From assembly GCA_914767715.1 (NCBI GenBank), contig OU612068.1, positions 24,800,001-24,864,000 on the forward strand: 64,000 nt of DNA, in the 5' to 3' direction. The stretch's first letter is position 1; the number at the start of each line of letters is the position of its first letter. The notes under the pieces are model-generated. The model was not told the DNA's origin and made no database searches. It saw only the letters and a list, made by a program, of their open reading frames with translations. Position numbers and translations under genes: made by a program. The DNA comes from Membranipora membranacea (taxonomy: Eukaryota > Bryozoa > Gymnolaemata > Cheilostomatida > Membraniporidae). This document shows, piece by piece, positions 11,966 through 23,552 of this stretch.

Positions 11966-13400
11966 TATTGGGATCTTGTCGGTGGAGGAAATTGGAAAGT
12001 TTAGGAGCATGCCTCGTGCTTTATTTTGAGAAAGTCAAGCTAAGATCATTCCTTTCCACTGGGTTTCAACCATTCAGAGGATAATTAATCTGTCAGTGCA
12101 TCTTTTTACAGTTGGCAAACAGAATTGAACATTACACAAAACAAATAGAAAGTGATAATGCATTTCCTGCCTGTTGGCCTCCACAAAAAACCACAACAAA
12201 ACAAAGGTTTAGATATAAGATGAATCAGACCCTTTAGTGGCTTACGGTGGACCGTAATTTAAACGAAATAACGCTCAGATATTACAAGTATCAGTTACAT
12301 GCCTGAGGAGCTATCTATGCTGAAATATCTGTCAGTCAGTATATATTTATGAATAGGGTCTGACTCATTTGTTGGGAATCTATTAATGTAGATGTAGAAA
12401 TTTTGAACAGAAATAAATAATTATAAGACCAGCTATTACCAAACATACAAGGTGTCATGCCGATGATGGCTGACAATCCCTTAGACCCCCATAATGATAG
12501 CATGATTGACATCATAAGGATTAGCAAAGCTGACCGCTGGTGATAATGGATACCCTAGATTATTATATGAATAAAAGCGCGAAATAAGACCTTTTAGAGA
12601 TATATTTGTGACGAGCACAGTTATCATTAATGTCTCCTAATATATTATATCTGCCCATGAGAGATATTTCAACATTGCTCTTGTAATGGTATGGATGGCC
12701 TTGTTGCAAAGCCAGCTGAATTGATTTTTTCTCAACTCTGTTTCAGTTAACGTTTCATGGAAAGCAATCTAATGATATTTGATTGTTTCGTGTAGGTAAG
12801 AAAGAGCCTTATAACACCCTAATTAAACCACATTGATTGCATAGCAGTCATATAATCCTTGAATCACAAACCTTTCAAACAGTTTCAACAGGGTATCATC
12901 GCATTCCTTAGCCTTTTCCACAGGAAGTTCTAACAAACAATCAAACTATGTCATGTCAGTGATATCAAAGTCTCTCTCCCTCCCTCTGTGCAATACAAGT
13001 TATAGTAGTTGCAAAACTGATTGATATTAGGATCAGCTTGTATACATTTGGGGAAACAGATAAGTAGAGCCAAAGTCTGCTTTGGGCTAAGCAAAAGTGT
13101 CCCAAACACAAAGAAATCTGCCTTTGGCAGACTAGTGTTAATCCGTTTTACCTTCATCGTTGAAAGCTGGGATATATGGCCTTAGGTACCAAACATGAAA
13201 TTTTCAAAGGTTGTTTTTCCAACATCTATGAATTAATGTGAAATTACAGCTTAACATTTCACATAAATCCATAAAATCACTAGAATCATACAATAAAAAT
13301 TGACATGCAAATTATATGCTATGCTAAAACAACAGATGACAAAATTATTCTCCAAAAAGATTAAATTTCACATGTTTTTTTTTAAGAAGCAAAATTGTAC
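11966..13400. other. No supported gene
   Basis: A block B piece lies near 12,480-12,600 (ACATCATAAGGATTAGCAAAG, then GGTGATAATGG). I see no exon pair, RNA gene or terminal repeats elsewhere in this stretch. Confidence 0.45.
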
Positions 13401-14268
13401 CAAATAGTAACCATTTTTCAGAGTTTCTCAGTTTTTCTGAGGCATGGCAGTGTTAGGAGTTTACAATAACTAGTAGAAGTCATAAAATACATGAGAATTA
13501 ATTTGAATGCCAGAGAGGAAAGCTGGTGCAGCTGTCAAATTTCAAATTTTTGAATAAGATGATAAGTAGGGGGGATGTGACAATCGATTACATGACACAA
13601 CCTGCGTTGTTTCCTTTGTACATTAGTAGATTGCATAACCGTGACATCTGGCCCTCCTTCACCTCTGCATGCTGATCTGGTTACTGTTGGAGGGACACCT
13701 CATAGTGTATGTGGCACATCATAGCAGAATGTTCCTGGGGATATAAACAGGTTCATGCTGTCATCTAGGGAGAAAAAGTGACACTACATGATCCACCATC
13801 AATTTACTACCATGTTCCGGTTTATCTCTGAAAAAGTCATGAATGTGGTAAGAAAATCTCAATTGTTCCCCTTTTTTTTCAATTGAGAAAGCTGCCATTT
13901 AAACACTATTTAGTCCTTGAGGCTATACAATTACATCTGTTTATTTAAATTATCAAGTTTAATTACTCGTTTTCGGCGACAATTTGTTGCCTAGCAAGCT
14001 GGCATGAGAGATAGAGATTGATATATTTGTAATAAACCCATTCAGAATTTACTCATATTTGGTTAGTGCCAAAGGCTCCTCAAGACACATTATTCTGGAG
14101 TGGGGCAGTATTACTAGTTCACAGTCAAGCCTCATTGTAGATGTTGAAATTGACAACCGTCAAGAATAGAAAATGCAAGGAAATATAATTGGCAGGTGTT
14201 GCATATAGAAAAGACCATGGCTCAAATAATAAGGATTACAGAATTTTGCTTGGGGAGGTCTGCATGCT

Positions 14269-14305
<37 letters not shown>

Positions 14306-15500
14306 ATGAGTCACTACACAAGTTTCCATGCGGGAAATATAGTGTGAACACAGCCTGGCCTGGGGTATGGGAATGGCGACTAAGAAAACCTCTTGTTTCT
14401 CAAATAACATTAGCAGAATCTGACACTAGAATGATTGTGTAATTGGCGTCATAAGTATTAGCAAGGCGATGGTGATAATGGGTACCATTAATGAATAAAA
14501 ACATGTAATAACAGCTCCAATTGCACGAACAAGAGTTTTATAAATATATCATAATAATGATGCCTGCAACCGTAACAGATCTGCCTGTGGAGTGTTACAT
14601 CTTCTATTTTTATAGGGACATATTATGCAAATTCCTAAAATTGAAGCAACTATCATTTTACCCTGTAACATGGATATACATTAACTCTGATGATGACCAA
14701 TAAGTATGGCTTATGAAGATACCCCTTTAAGCAAATACTGTATATATTTGACCTGTGATTCTTAACTGCTAAGCCTGAAAAGCTGTTCATTGATTAAAGG
14801 TATATTACCATCATTATTGCATTGTTTCGGTTTGGTGTTGAGCTCTGCACATTGGGTCAGTAGCAATCCAACAGTGTGAAGAAAGTCTAAATTTGTTGAC
14901 ACCCCACGGATCTACTGTCAGTGTGAGTTGGCCAAGTAAGATTTAGTTCCGACTGGTATCACATGGTAACATATGTGGTAGAAAGAGTTTGCCCCCTGGA
15001 TATTGTTAAATTTCTGAATATCGATGACTACTATATGGTGGACATTAATAGAAAGTGTCAGACATGAGGCTGCCTTTATCCGGCCTATCCTGATGTACTA
15101 CATATAAGTGTTTGTTGTTCAATACAACAAGACATGTTATGGTCATCCTGACCAACCCGCGCAGACTATTACCACTACCCACAGAATGGTTATTTAAACA
15201 AAGTTCCCACTGATATTATGACTAAGCCAGTCTAGAACGTAAACAAATGACACAATATCAGAGGCTTAATAGGAATGAGAATTCAACATGAACAATTTCA
15301 AGACAGGTATTCTTGTCCAAGAAATTTGAGGTCAGCCCACGGCCGATATCTTTCATAATTCCATACCAAAATAAGTCACTGATATTAATCACTAATAATA
15401 TTAGTCACACTAATCACTAATAATAATCCTGGTCATCAATATCAGTCACTGACATGCATCCTGGAAAGGTTCCAATACACAATGAACAATATTATTGTAT
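13400..15500. repeat. Block B, long copy
   Basis: Direct repeat of 20,590-23,480; a shorter relative lies at about 18,300-18,700. A (GT)n microsatellite at about 14,272-14,303 is absent from the other copy. The segment includes a degenerate relative of the tRNA-like sequence near 13,545-13,610. It passes directly into unit A at about 15,640, as the 20.6-kb copy does once the inserted transposon is ignored. Confidence 0.8.
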
Positions 15501-15639
15501 AATATGATTTGAAAATGAATATCTTCCAACATCCAAAGACTCCTTTTAACTTCTTCACATCTACTGCTACACTGATACACTATACATTTCTTTTTGGAAC
15601 TGTACCAATTTTGACTTCCAATCAGGTAACAAAAGTTCT

Positions 15640-17275
15640 ATTTTTGCAGACCCCCCCCCCTAAAAACAGCAGAAGATCCTACAGAGCCTACATGATTTTG
15701 GCCTCTTATCACTCGATACTGACAAACTAAACCGACATCATTATAATTTATCGTAAGACATGAAGGATTATATAGCAGAGGGCCCTATATTGTTTGATCA
15801 CTTATCGAATTATGCACATTATCGATGCTGGACAGGATGCACATACCGGCTAGTCATTTTAGCACATGAATTATTAGATGGCATCTTACACATACATCTC
15901 ACACTACCCACAATATAAAACTTGTTTGAAACTGACACCAGAGGCTGTAGGCTATTATGCGTGGTAATCATTGCGATCAATCGATTTGAACACACTGTTT
16001 TTTTAAAATGGGCAATCCTGTTCTAGGTGATCGAGATTGGGGGTGAAGAAGAAGCTCCGATAATAAATTTCTCATTTCTTAATAATTTACTAGAGGAGTG
16101 TGGTGCCATCATATCGCACATTCGGAAGAGGACGCTGGACTACCCCCACTTTTATCGGGCTGGTCACTGAGACAAATTATTTTAAGTTTCATCTCAAAGC
16201 ACACCGCAACCATTCAGGGGACTAAAGGATTCAGCTAACACACCTAAAGTCAGTCTAATGTTACACAATTTTTGTTACTGCTAAAATGTCTTGATTATGC
16301 CAGTGCATGACATGTAAGTATCTTTTCTTCCATTATTTCATTTCAGTAACATTTTTTGATGATATGCGGATGGAGAACTTCTTAAATATCTACCCCTTGC
16401 AGAAAAATGCTCAAATTTGTTGTGTAATCTCAAAAAATAGTTGGCTGCTGGAAACAAAATATAGTAGTTTTTTGTGTGGTATATCAATGGTATATTCCTT
16501 TATCTAATCACAGAGTAATGCTAAATATCCTCATAAAAATCCTTAAATATATCCTTACTCTGAGATTCAATTATGGAAGGTAATTTATATTGTTCATTAG
16601 TAGGCTTTTCTCACAGAAAACGGTAATTTTCTACTTATAGACATAATTGTCACTAAGTTTAGCTATTTTCAATTAGCTTCCTATTTTCCTACCACGTATC
16701 GCATATTTATGGCTACAATTCCCACCTGAGTTAGCTCAACCTTCTGTTGTTTGAAATTTTTCTGTTGACCTGGCCATGACTGGACATGACTCTGAACATT
16801 CCTTTGGAAATTGTCCACTCACCTGCTGCTTTCCTCCACAGCGATATCATATGAGCGCACAGTAATTTGAGGCATGTCCTTATAATGATAATAATACATT
16901 TATTGTCAGCAATATTGGTGATTTGTCACTTTCAACAGAAGGTGTGGCAGGCTGTTTGAAATCATCAATATTATATAAGTAAAGATGATGAAATATTATG
17001 AATATGAGTCTATAAATATATCCTGACTGTGACTCGGAGTTGGTTTGATGCAGCTGTCAATCTGTTACAATAATAACCATGGACATTCTTGATTCACAGA
17101 TGTATCAGACTGAATGACCAAGCCTTATCTCGCCTGACTACGCCTTATCTAGATTTAAATCGATGAGACATCTTTATTTGTGACAACTATGGTGGGGTAG
17201 TCCCTTGATCTTGCTACTATGAGTTGACAGTTTGAGTAGCAGGCTCATTAATATCACTCATTAGAGTAAAAGTAC
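15640..17275. repeat. Unit A, diverged copy 3
   Basis: Matches unit A in order (CTAAAAACAGCAGA...GGCCTC, then the CATGACATGTAAGTATC region, then ACTGTGACTCGGAGTTGG). It is closest to the copy at 26,495-27,920. A donor-like GACATGTAAGT and acceptor-like TTTCAG are shared with that copy, but neither copy keeps an open exon beyond them. The copy also carries a LINE-tail-like TTTATTGTCAGCAATA near 16,895, shared with 27,570. Confidence 0.75.
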
Positions 17276-17522
17276 AAATTAATAGTACTGTAAAAACATT
17301 GGCACATAAAAACTCACCAACAGTTCCATTCAGCATCGACGCATACTCACTTGAATGAAATTGGTTTCAATCATAAAGGTCAATCCTCCATTTCATGGGC
17401 ACAGTAGATCCTTTGGGCAAGTCATACAGAAAATGATGTTAGACAGTACAGACTAGACCTCTGCTTGATTCTGGCATTTTTTGAAAAGGAATCAATATAG
17501 TGCTAACCCTGCTAAAAGTTCA

Positions 17523-17597
17523 ATGTCAAGGTACAGGTTTTGAACCCGCTTCCTTTTGCGTGTAAAGCAGATGTGATAACCACTGCACCACTCGACC
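17523..17597 (-). pseudogene. tRNA-Val(UAC)-like pseudogene
   Basis: Same family as the tRNA at 8,123. The anticodon arm TCTGC-TTTACAC-GCAAA reads UAC. The T stem has mismatches, there is an extra base before the acceptor 3' strand, and the last acceptor pair is lost. The flanks are homologous to those of the other copies, so it was duplicated together with its surroundings. Confidence 0.7.
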
Positions 17598-18299
17598 TGT
17601 TTGCTCCAATGAGTGAGTTATCAGGAATATAATTTGTCTTGGTGCATGGCTAAGTTCAAACAACACATTATTATAAAGATTATTATATCTCCGTTTATAA
17701 AATGAGTTATATCATATAGATTTATATGCGGCTGTGCAGTACACAGACATTTCCTAATTATGATGACCAGCCACCTATCGATTGTCACACATAAATTTAT
17801 ATGTTAAACGCACATTTTAAAAACCTCGATAACTCATAGCCTATGTATCCTAGCAAGAAATGACAAGAATACGGTGTATAGCTTGAAGGTAGAGCCTTTA
17901 AAAAGTTGGAAAACAGTCTCTAGGTTAAATACAGAATTAATTATGACTTATCATAGGAAGGTATGTCTACATCACAAGTTTCCCTTGTACCTAATGTAAT
18001 TAACAAAATTGGCAGGAATCCAGATTGATGATTTTCCTACAGGGAACCAAATACCGCAGGCACTATAACTATCTTTGACGTGTCCTCTCTGTATAGTCTT
18101 ACTCTGTGATTATAAATCTAGTGAATCAAAGCATATGTGGCCCTGGTCATTGTTATATCAACAAACTAAAGCTGCCAACTTAGAAGCAAGGTTAAAGTAC
18201 ATTATCCAGCATCATCTATTTGGCAAGAGATGTAAATACTGTCATTTGAAACTTTTCTTGACCTTTACATTCAAATAGATCCATACAAAACATTATTTT

Positions 18300-18720
18300 A
18301 TGTGTATAGCTCACCCTTAGAGTCAAGGTGTGGCCTGGCAGTCTAAGGATTTGACAATAGCTTGTAGAGGTCATATATTATTACCTCTTAATTCATTTTC
18401 TTGCAAGACATTAAAGCCGCCCCATCTGTCAAATTGTCAAAGCTGTCTCGTCAAGACGGTCTTTGAATAAGATGTTAAGCAGATGTGATAAAAAATTACA
18501 CAACAAAACCTGTTTTGTTTCTTTTGACACTAAATATGTACCTCAGTACAGAGCATATCTGCGACATCTGGTCCTTCCCATCCACTGATATGGTTACTGT
18601 CGCAAGGAAAAATCTTAGTAAATGTGGTACATCATAGCAGAATGTTCACTACACTACACGAAATGATCCACCATCAATTACAATTAATGGCAACAGGAAA
18701 AAACTACAGCCAAAGGTTAA
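18300..18720. repeat. Block B, short diverged copy
   Basis: Shares TTGACAATAGCTTGTAGAGG-like sequence, a degenerate tRNA-like stretch and ACATCATAGCAGAATGTTC with 13,400-13,740 and 20,600-20,950. The 18,110-18,290 flank matches 20,370-20,530. Confidence 0.65.
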
Positions 18721-19129
18721 ATGATTGTTCAGATATAAATATTATAAATTATGAATATTACAAATATAATACAATAAATCATTTCATCACTGCAATTATA
18801 TGGAGGTTGACCTGAGAATTTAATTTTTTTGTATTGAGTCATTCATGCTTTCGGGGTTTTCTCAAAAAGTTCATAAATGTACGGTTAGGGGTTCAGAAGA
18901 TAAAATATTCTGAAAATAATGAATGAAATGTGATAAATCACAGCTTGTTGATATTCAGTGCCAGAGAGGAAGATTTCATGTTTTGTAAGTAGATAATTTT
19001 ACTTTACAAACTAACCTCAACTTCAATTTAATGAATTTAGAAGAAGGCAAAAATTCTACATGGCAAAGTCTCTCAGTCAAAGTCTAGTCTATTACCAATA
19101 CATACATTGCCGCCTTATACAAGGCATTC

Positions 19130-19480
19130 AAATATACTTCACACAATGCCCCAAGTATTTAAGAGACAGTTTGTTTTATGTCAAAAGACTGCAATAAGAG
19201 TCATTGCCAATGTTGATTTTCTGCCTCCTGTACTTTCATCAACAACAAATCTTTTTCCACATTACAAAAATATTTTTGTCTTATTTACGCACATCAAATT
19301 TTAGTGGGTCATTGCCCTAAATACCCTTTAAGAGACAAATATTAATTTTCAATCCTTCAGAAAATTTAAACGCATCTATTGTCACTGTTTTTAACTTTCT
19401 GCCAAGATTTGTTAGATCATCAAAACCTCTATCAACTTTTAAAAGGCAACTTTTCAATTATATCTCCAACAACTATTAGC
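19130..19480 (+). pseudogene. LINE ORF2 C-terminal fragment
   Basis: Translated pieces resemble the end of CR1/L2-type LINE ORF2. One is CQKTAIRVIANVDF at about 19,178-19,220. The other, in another frame after stops, is NFLPRFVRSS...FKRQLFNYIS at about 19,390-19,465. These correspond to the post-RT motif (QK-aIRvI) and the final LP-x-R...FKR motif. At least one frameshift and several stops separate them, so this is a dead 5'-truncated relic. Confidence 0.55.
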
Positions 19481-19742
19481 TCAATTTACGTAACTTTCTC
19501 CTCTTGGCACAAAACAAAAAACTTTTTCTCAAAAATGATTATGATGCCAATAAAAGTACTAAAAAGATATACATGTATGTCAAGAACATCTTAATAGTCC
19601 CTGTTTTTTGTCAGGTGAGTTAGCTGACATTTAAGCACTATTCAATCCTTGAGGCTTGACAATTACATCCGTTATTTTTATATTATCAAATTTAATTATT
19701 TGCTGGTGGAAATATATGTTGCATAGCAAGGGCAAAAGTTTC

Positions 19743-19815
19743 AGGTCAAGACGGGTTTCGAACCCGTGACCTTCTGCGTGTTAATCAGATGTGGTAACCG
19801 CTACACCACTCGACC
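19743..19815 (-). tRNA. tRNA-Val (AAC anticodon)
   Basis: A 73-nt cloverleaf on the minus strand. The acceptor GGTCGAG/CTTGACC and T arm ACGGG/CCCGT are intact. The anticodon loop TTAACAC gives AAC. One pair of the anticodon stem is broken (TCTGA against GCAGA). TTTT follows shortly after the 3' end. The discriminator is T instead of the usual A for valine. It may be functional, but the stem mismatch lowers confidence. Confidence 0.65.
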
Positions 19816-20204
19816 TGATTTAGTATGTTCCAATGGAACAGCAAACTTTAATAACTGATTCAGACTCTACCCATCTTATATCTTCATGCTGAGATAACGA
19901 TCCGGTTCTGTAGCCTAGGGGGAAATAAGAGTGACACCACTATAAAGTGACATACACGACATTTCTTGGCTTTAAAGTGTTGTGAAAGCTATACAACAAA
20001 CATTTGTGACTGAAGTGACACTTTGTTTGTAAAGTTGGCACAAAGTTGCATTAATAAAACATGCTGCCAAATATCAGTTTCAACATAGCATAGGGGACCC
20101 TATGGGCAAGATTTCAGGCTTTGATACAAATATGATGATAGAGGGTACAGACTAGACCTCTGCTCCATTCAGGCATTTGCTGTGTGTACCTCGGTAAAAG
20201 TTTC

Positions 20205-20275
20205 AGTTCAAGACGGTTTCGAACCCGTGGCCTTCTGCGTGTAAAGCAGACGTGATAACCACTACACCACTCAGT
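20205..20275 (-). pseudogene. tRNA-Val(UAC)-like pseudogene
   Basis: The anticodon arm TCTGC-TTTACAC-GCAGA is perfect and reads UAC. One base of the T stem is missing and the acceptor 5' strand no longer pairs with the 3' strand. It is part of the duplicated flank shared with 8.0 and 17.4 kb. Confidence 0.7.
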
Positions 20276-20589
20276 TATCGGGAATAAAAATTAGGGTGGT
20301 AGATCTCCAAGTTCTTAGTTCTAAGTGCTATTCCCAGCGCAATCCACACACACTAAGCTTACCGTGGATAATGGAACATTATAATGTGTGGTGTATCAAA
20401 ATATATGTGGCCTGGGTTATTGTTATTAGTTAAAGCACATTATCCAATATCATCTATTTGGCAACAGGTGTAAATACCGTAATTTGAATATTCTTTTGTA
20501 TATTTCATTCAAATATATCCACCACTGGCAATGGTTTATAACATGTGCATATGTCAACCCTAGAGCTAAAGTGTGGTGAACACTTTTCC

Positions 20590-23480
20590 TCTAGTTATGT
20601 AACCAACAACCAGTAACTATTTTTCAGAGTCTCTCAGTTTGTCTGAGGCCTTGCAGTGTGAGTATTTTACAATAACTAGTAGAGGTCATAAAACTTCTGT
20701 GAATTAATTTGATTGTCAGACAGGAAATGTGCTCGTCTGTAAAATTGACAAAAGTGGTAGGTCAAGATGTTTTTTGAATAAGATGCAAAGTAGATGTGAT
20801 AATCGATTACATGACAAAACCTGCAATGTTTCCTTTGTACATTAGTAGATTGCATAACTGTGACATCTTGCCCTCCCCTACCTCTGCATGCTGATCTGGT
20901 TACTGTTGCAGGGACACATCATAGTATATGTGGCATATCATAGAAGAATACTTCTGCTTAAATGCATAGCAATATAAACAAGCTCATGCTGTCAACTACT
21001 GAGAAAAAGTGACGCTACATGATCCACCATCAATTTACTAACAATGTTTGGGTTTTCTCAGAAAAACTTCATAAATGTACAGCTAGGTTTTCAGGAAGAT
21101 GAATAATGTAATAAACTCATTAAGATTATACTCCTATCTTTTTATTGCCAAAGGCTCCTTTAGTTACATTCTTCTTGAGTGGGCAGTACCACTAGTTCAT
21201 AGTCAAGCCTCATTGTAGATGTTGAAATTGCCAACCATCAAGAATAGACAATGCAAAGAAATATAATTGTGAGGTGTTACATAGAAAAAACTGTGGCTCA
21301 GATAAGAAGGGATACAGAATTTTGCGTGGGGAGGTCTGCACGCTCATAAGTCTGTGTTGATGAGTCACTACATAAGTTTTCATGGGGGAATAGAGTGTCA
21401 ACACAGCCTGACCTGGGTTATGGGAATGGCTGCCTAAGACAACCTGTGCTTTCTCAAATAACATTAGCAGCTAGAATCTGACACTAGAATGATTGTGTAG
21501 TTGGCGTGATAAGTATTAGCAGGGTGATGGTGATAATGGGTACCCTAAATGAAAACAACTGGGAAAAAACAGCTCCACAAACCAAGAGTTCTATAAATAT
21601 ATCAACGGCAACATTGATGACTCACAAACTATCATTATAATAATACCTGCAACTGTAATAGATCTGCCCATGTAGCATTTCATCTTCTCTTTTGATGGAG
21701 ATATTATGCAAATCCCTCAGTTGGAAGCAATTGTTATTTACCCTGTAACATGGATATATTTCAAATCTGATGATGACCAATAAGTATGGCTTATGAAGAT
21801 TCCCTTTTAAGCAAAGACTATAATTATTTGACCTGTTATTCATAGCTGCTAAGCCTGAAAAGCTGTTCATTGATTAAAGGTATTATTACCATCATTATTG
21901 CATTGTTTAGGTTTGGTGTTGAGCTCTGCACATATGGAGGGTCAGTAGCGATCCAACAGTGTGCAGAAAGTTTCAATTTGTTGACCCCCACGGATCTACC
22001 GTTAGTGTGAGTTGGGATTGTCCTATTTAGGATGATATTGAAAAACATAAGGAATAGAAAGATGAGAGCATTTCGCTCACCAAATGAAGCATGGAAATGC
22101 TAAAGCTTCCTTTCTTGTATAAAATTAATTGGCTTGGCTTGGTCTGCAACTTTAATCAATGAAAAGAATGTTGATATATGCCAGATCCTGTCAGAACTTT
22201 GAGTGAGAAAGCTGAATATAATTTAATTGTGAATGATGTTGAAATGTTAGGAATAGGAAATAGTTTGTTACAATTAGCAAAGTAAATGTGCTGATGTACA
22301 TTCTCCTTTAAATAAAAATGTGCAAATGTAGCCTACTATGCCCATGTCTACATGTATCTAGAATAAGTTGGCTCCCCCTGTGATGGTGAGGTGATATTGC
22401 AAAAGTAAGGTATCAAGGCGCTCAACGAACAAACATCAACCTTTAAATAGTTAAATTGTACAAAAGCATACAGGGGACTTTTTGCAGAATCATAGAATAT
22501 CTAAGTTTCAGGAATTGAATAGAATTTGTTCCAGGATGATAAATTCCACCTTTTATCAATACAGGTAGTAAAGTATTTTCAGCTCAGACTGTCAAAGGAA
22601 GATATGTTTTGTGTTTGTGCCCCAAATGTCAAAATGACCATTGATGCTGGTGGCGCAACCTCGTTATAGAAAGTGTTTCCCTATAAATTTATCTTGTGGT
22701 GTCACATGATAATAATTGCATTTCTGGTCAAGTAAGATCATTTTCCAACTGGTACCACATGATAACATATGTGGTAGAAAGAGTTTGCCCCCTGGATATT
22801 TTCAAATTTTTGAATATTGATGCCTACTATTTGGTTGACTTCATTCTTATCCAGCTAATCTTGATGTACTATATATAAGTGTTTGCTGTTCAAAGCAACA
22901 TGACATGTTTTGATCATCATGACCAACCCGCGCAGACAATCACTACCCACAAAGCAGTGGTATCATGACTAAGCCAGTCTGGAACGTAAACAAATGACAC
23001 AATATTGGAGGCTGAATAGAGTTGAGAAATCAACATGAAATACTTCAAGACAGGTATTTTTGTCCAAGAAATTTTAAATCAGCCTATGCCAATACCCACA
23101 ATCACTACCCACATCACTACCTATTACCACTACCCACAAAGCAGTTATTTGATCAAAGTTCCCACTGATATCATGACTAAGCCAGTCTGGAACGTAAACA
23201 AATGACACAATATTGGAGGCTGAATAGGAATGAGAAATCAACATGAAAGACTTCAAGACAGGTATTCTTGTTCAAGAAATTTTAAATCAGCCTATGTCAA
23301 TATGCTTTTATAATTCTACACCAGAATATTAGTCACTGACATGCAGCCTAGAAAGTTCCAATACACAAGAAACATATAATTCCATAATATGACTTGAAAA
23401 TAAATTTCTTCAAGAACCAAAGACCCCTTTTAACTTCTTCTCATTTTTTGCTAGACTGATACACTATAAATTTCTATTTG
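20590..23480. repeat. Block B, long copy 2, with internal tandem duplication
   Basis: Direct repeat of 13,400-15,500. An internal duplication repeats about 22,945-23,090 at about 23,140-23,290 (both contain GCCAGTCTGGAACGTAAACA). The sister block contains this segment only once, so the local duplication happened after the blocks split. No coding sequence is supported. Confidence 0.8.
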
Positions 23481-23552
23481 GAACTTATCAAATCTTACCT
23501 TCCTAATCAGGTAACAAAAACTCCTGTTATATTTATGCATAAAGTTCCACTA

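Noticed and set aside
16307-16507. Possible exon after CATGACATGTAAGT in unit A
   Set aside because: Donor and acceptor-like signals are shared with 27,185, but the frame is not kept in the other unit A copies.
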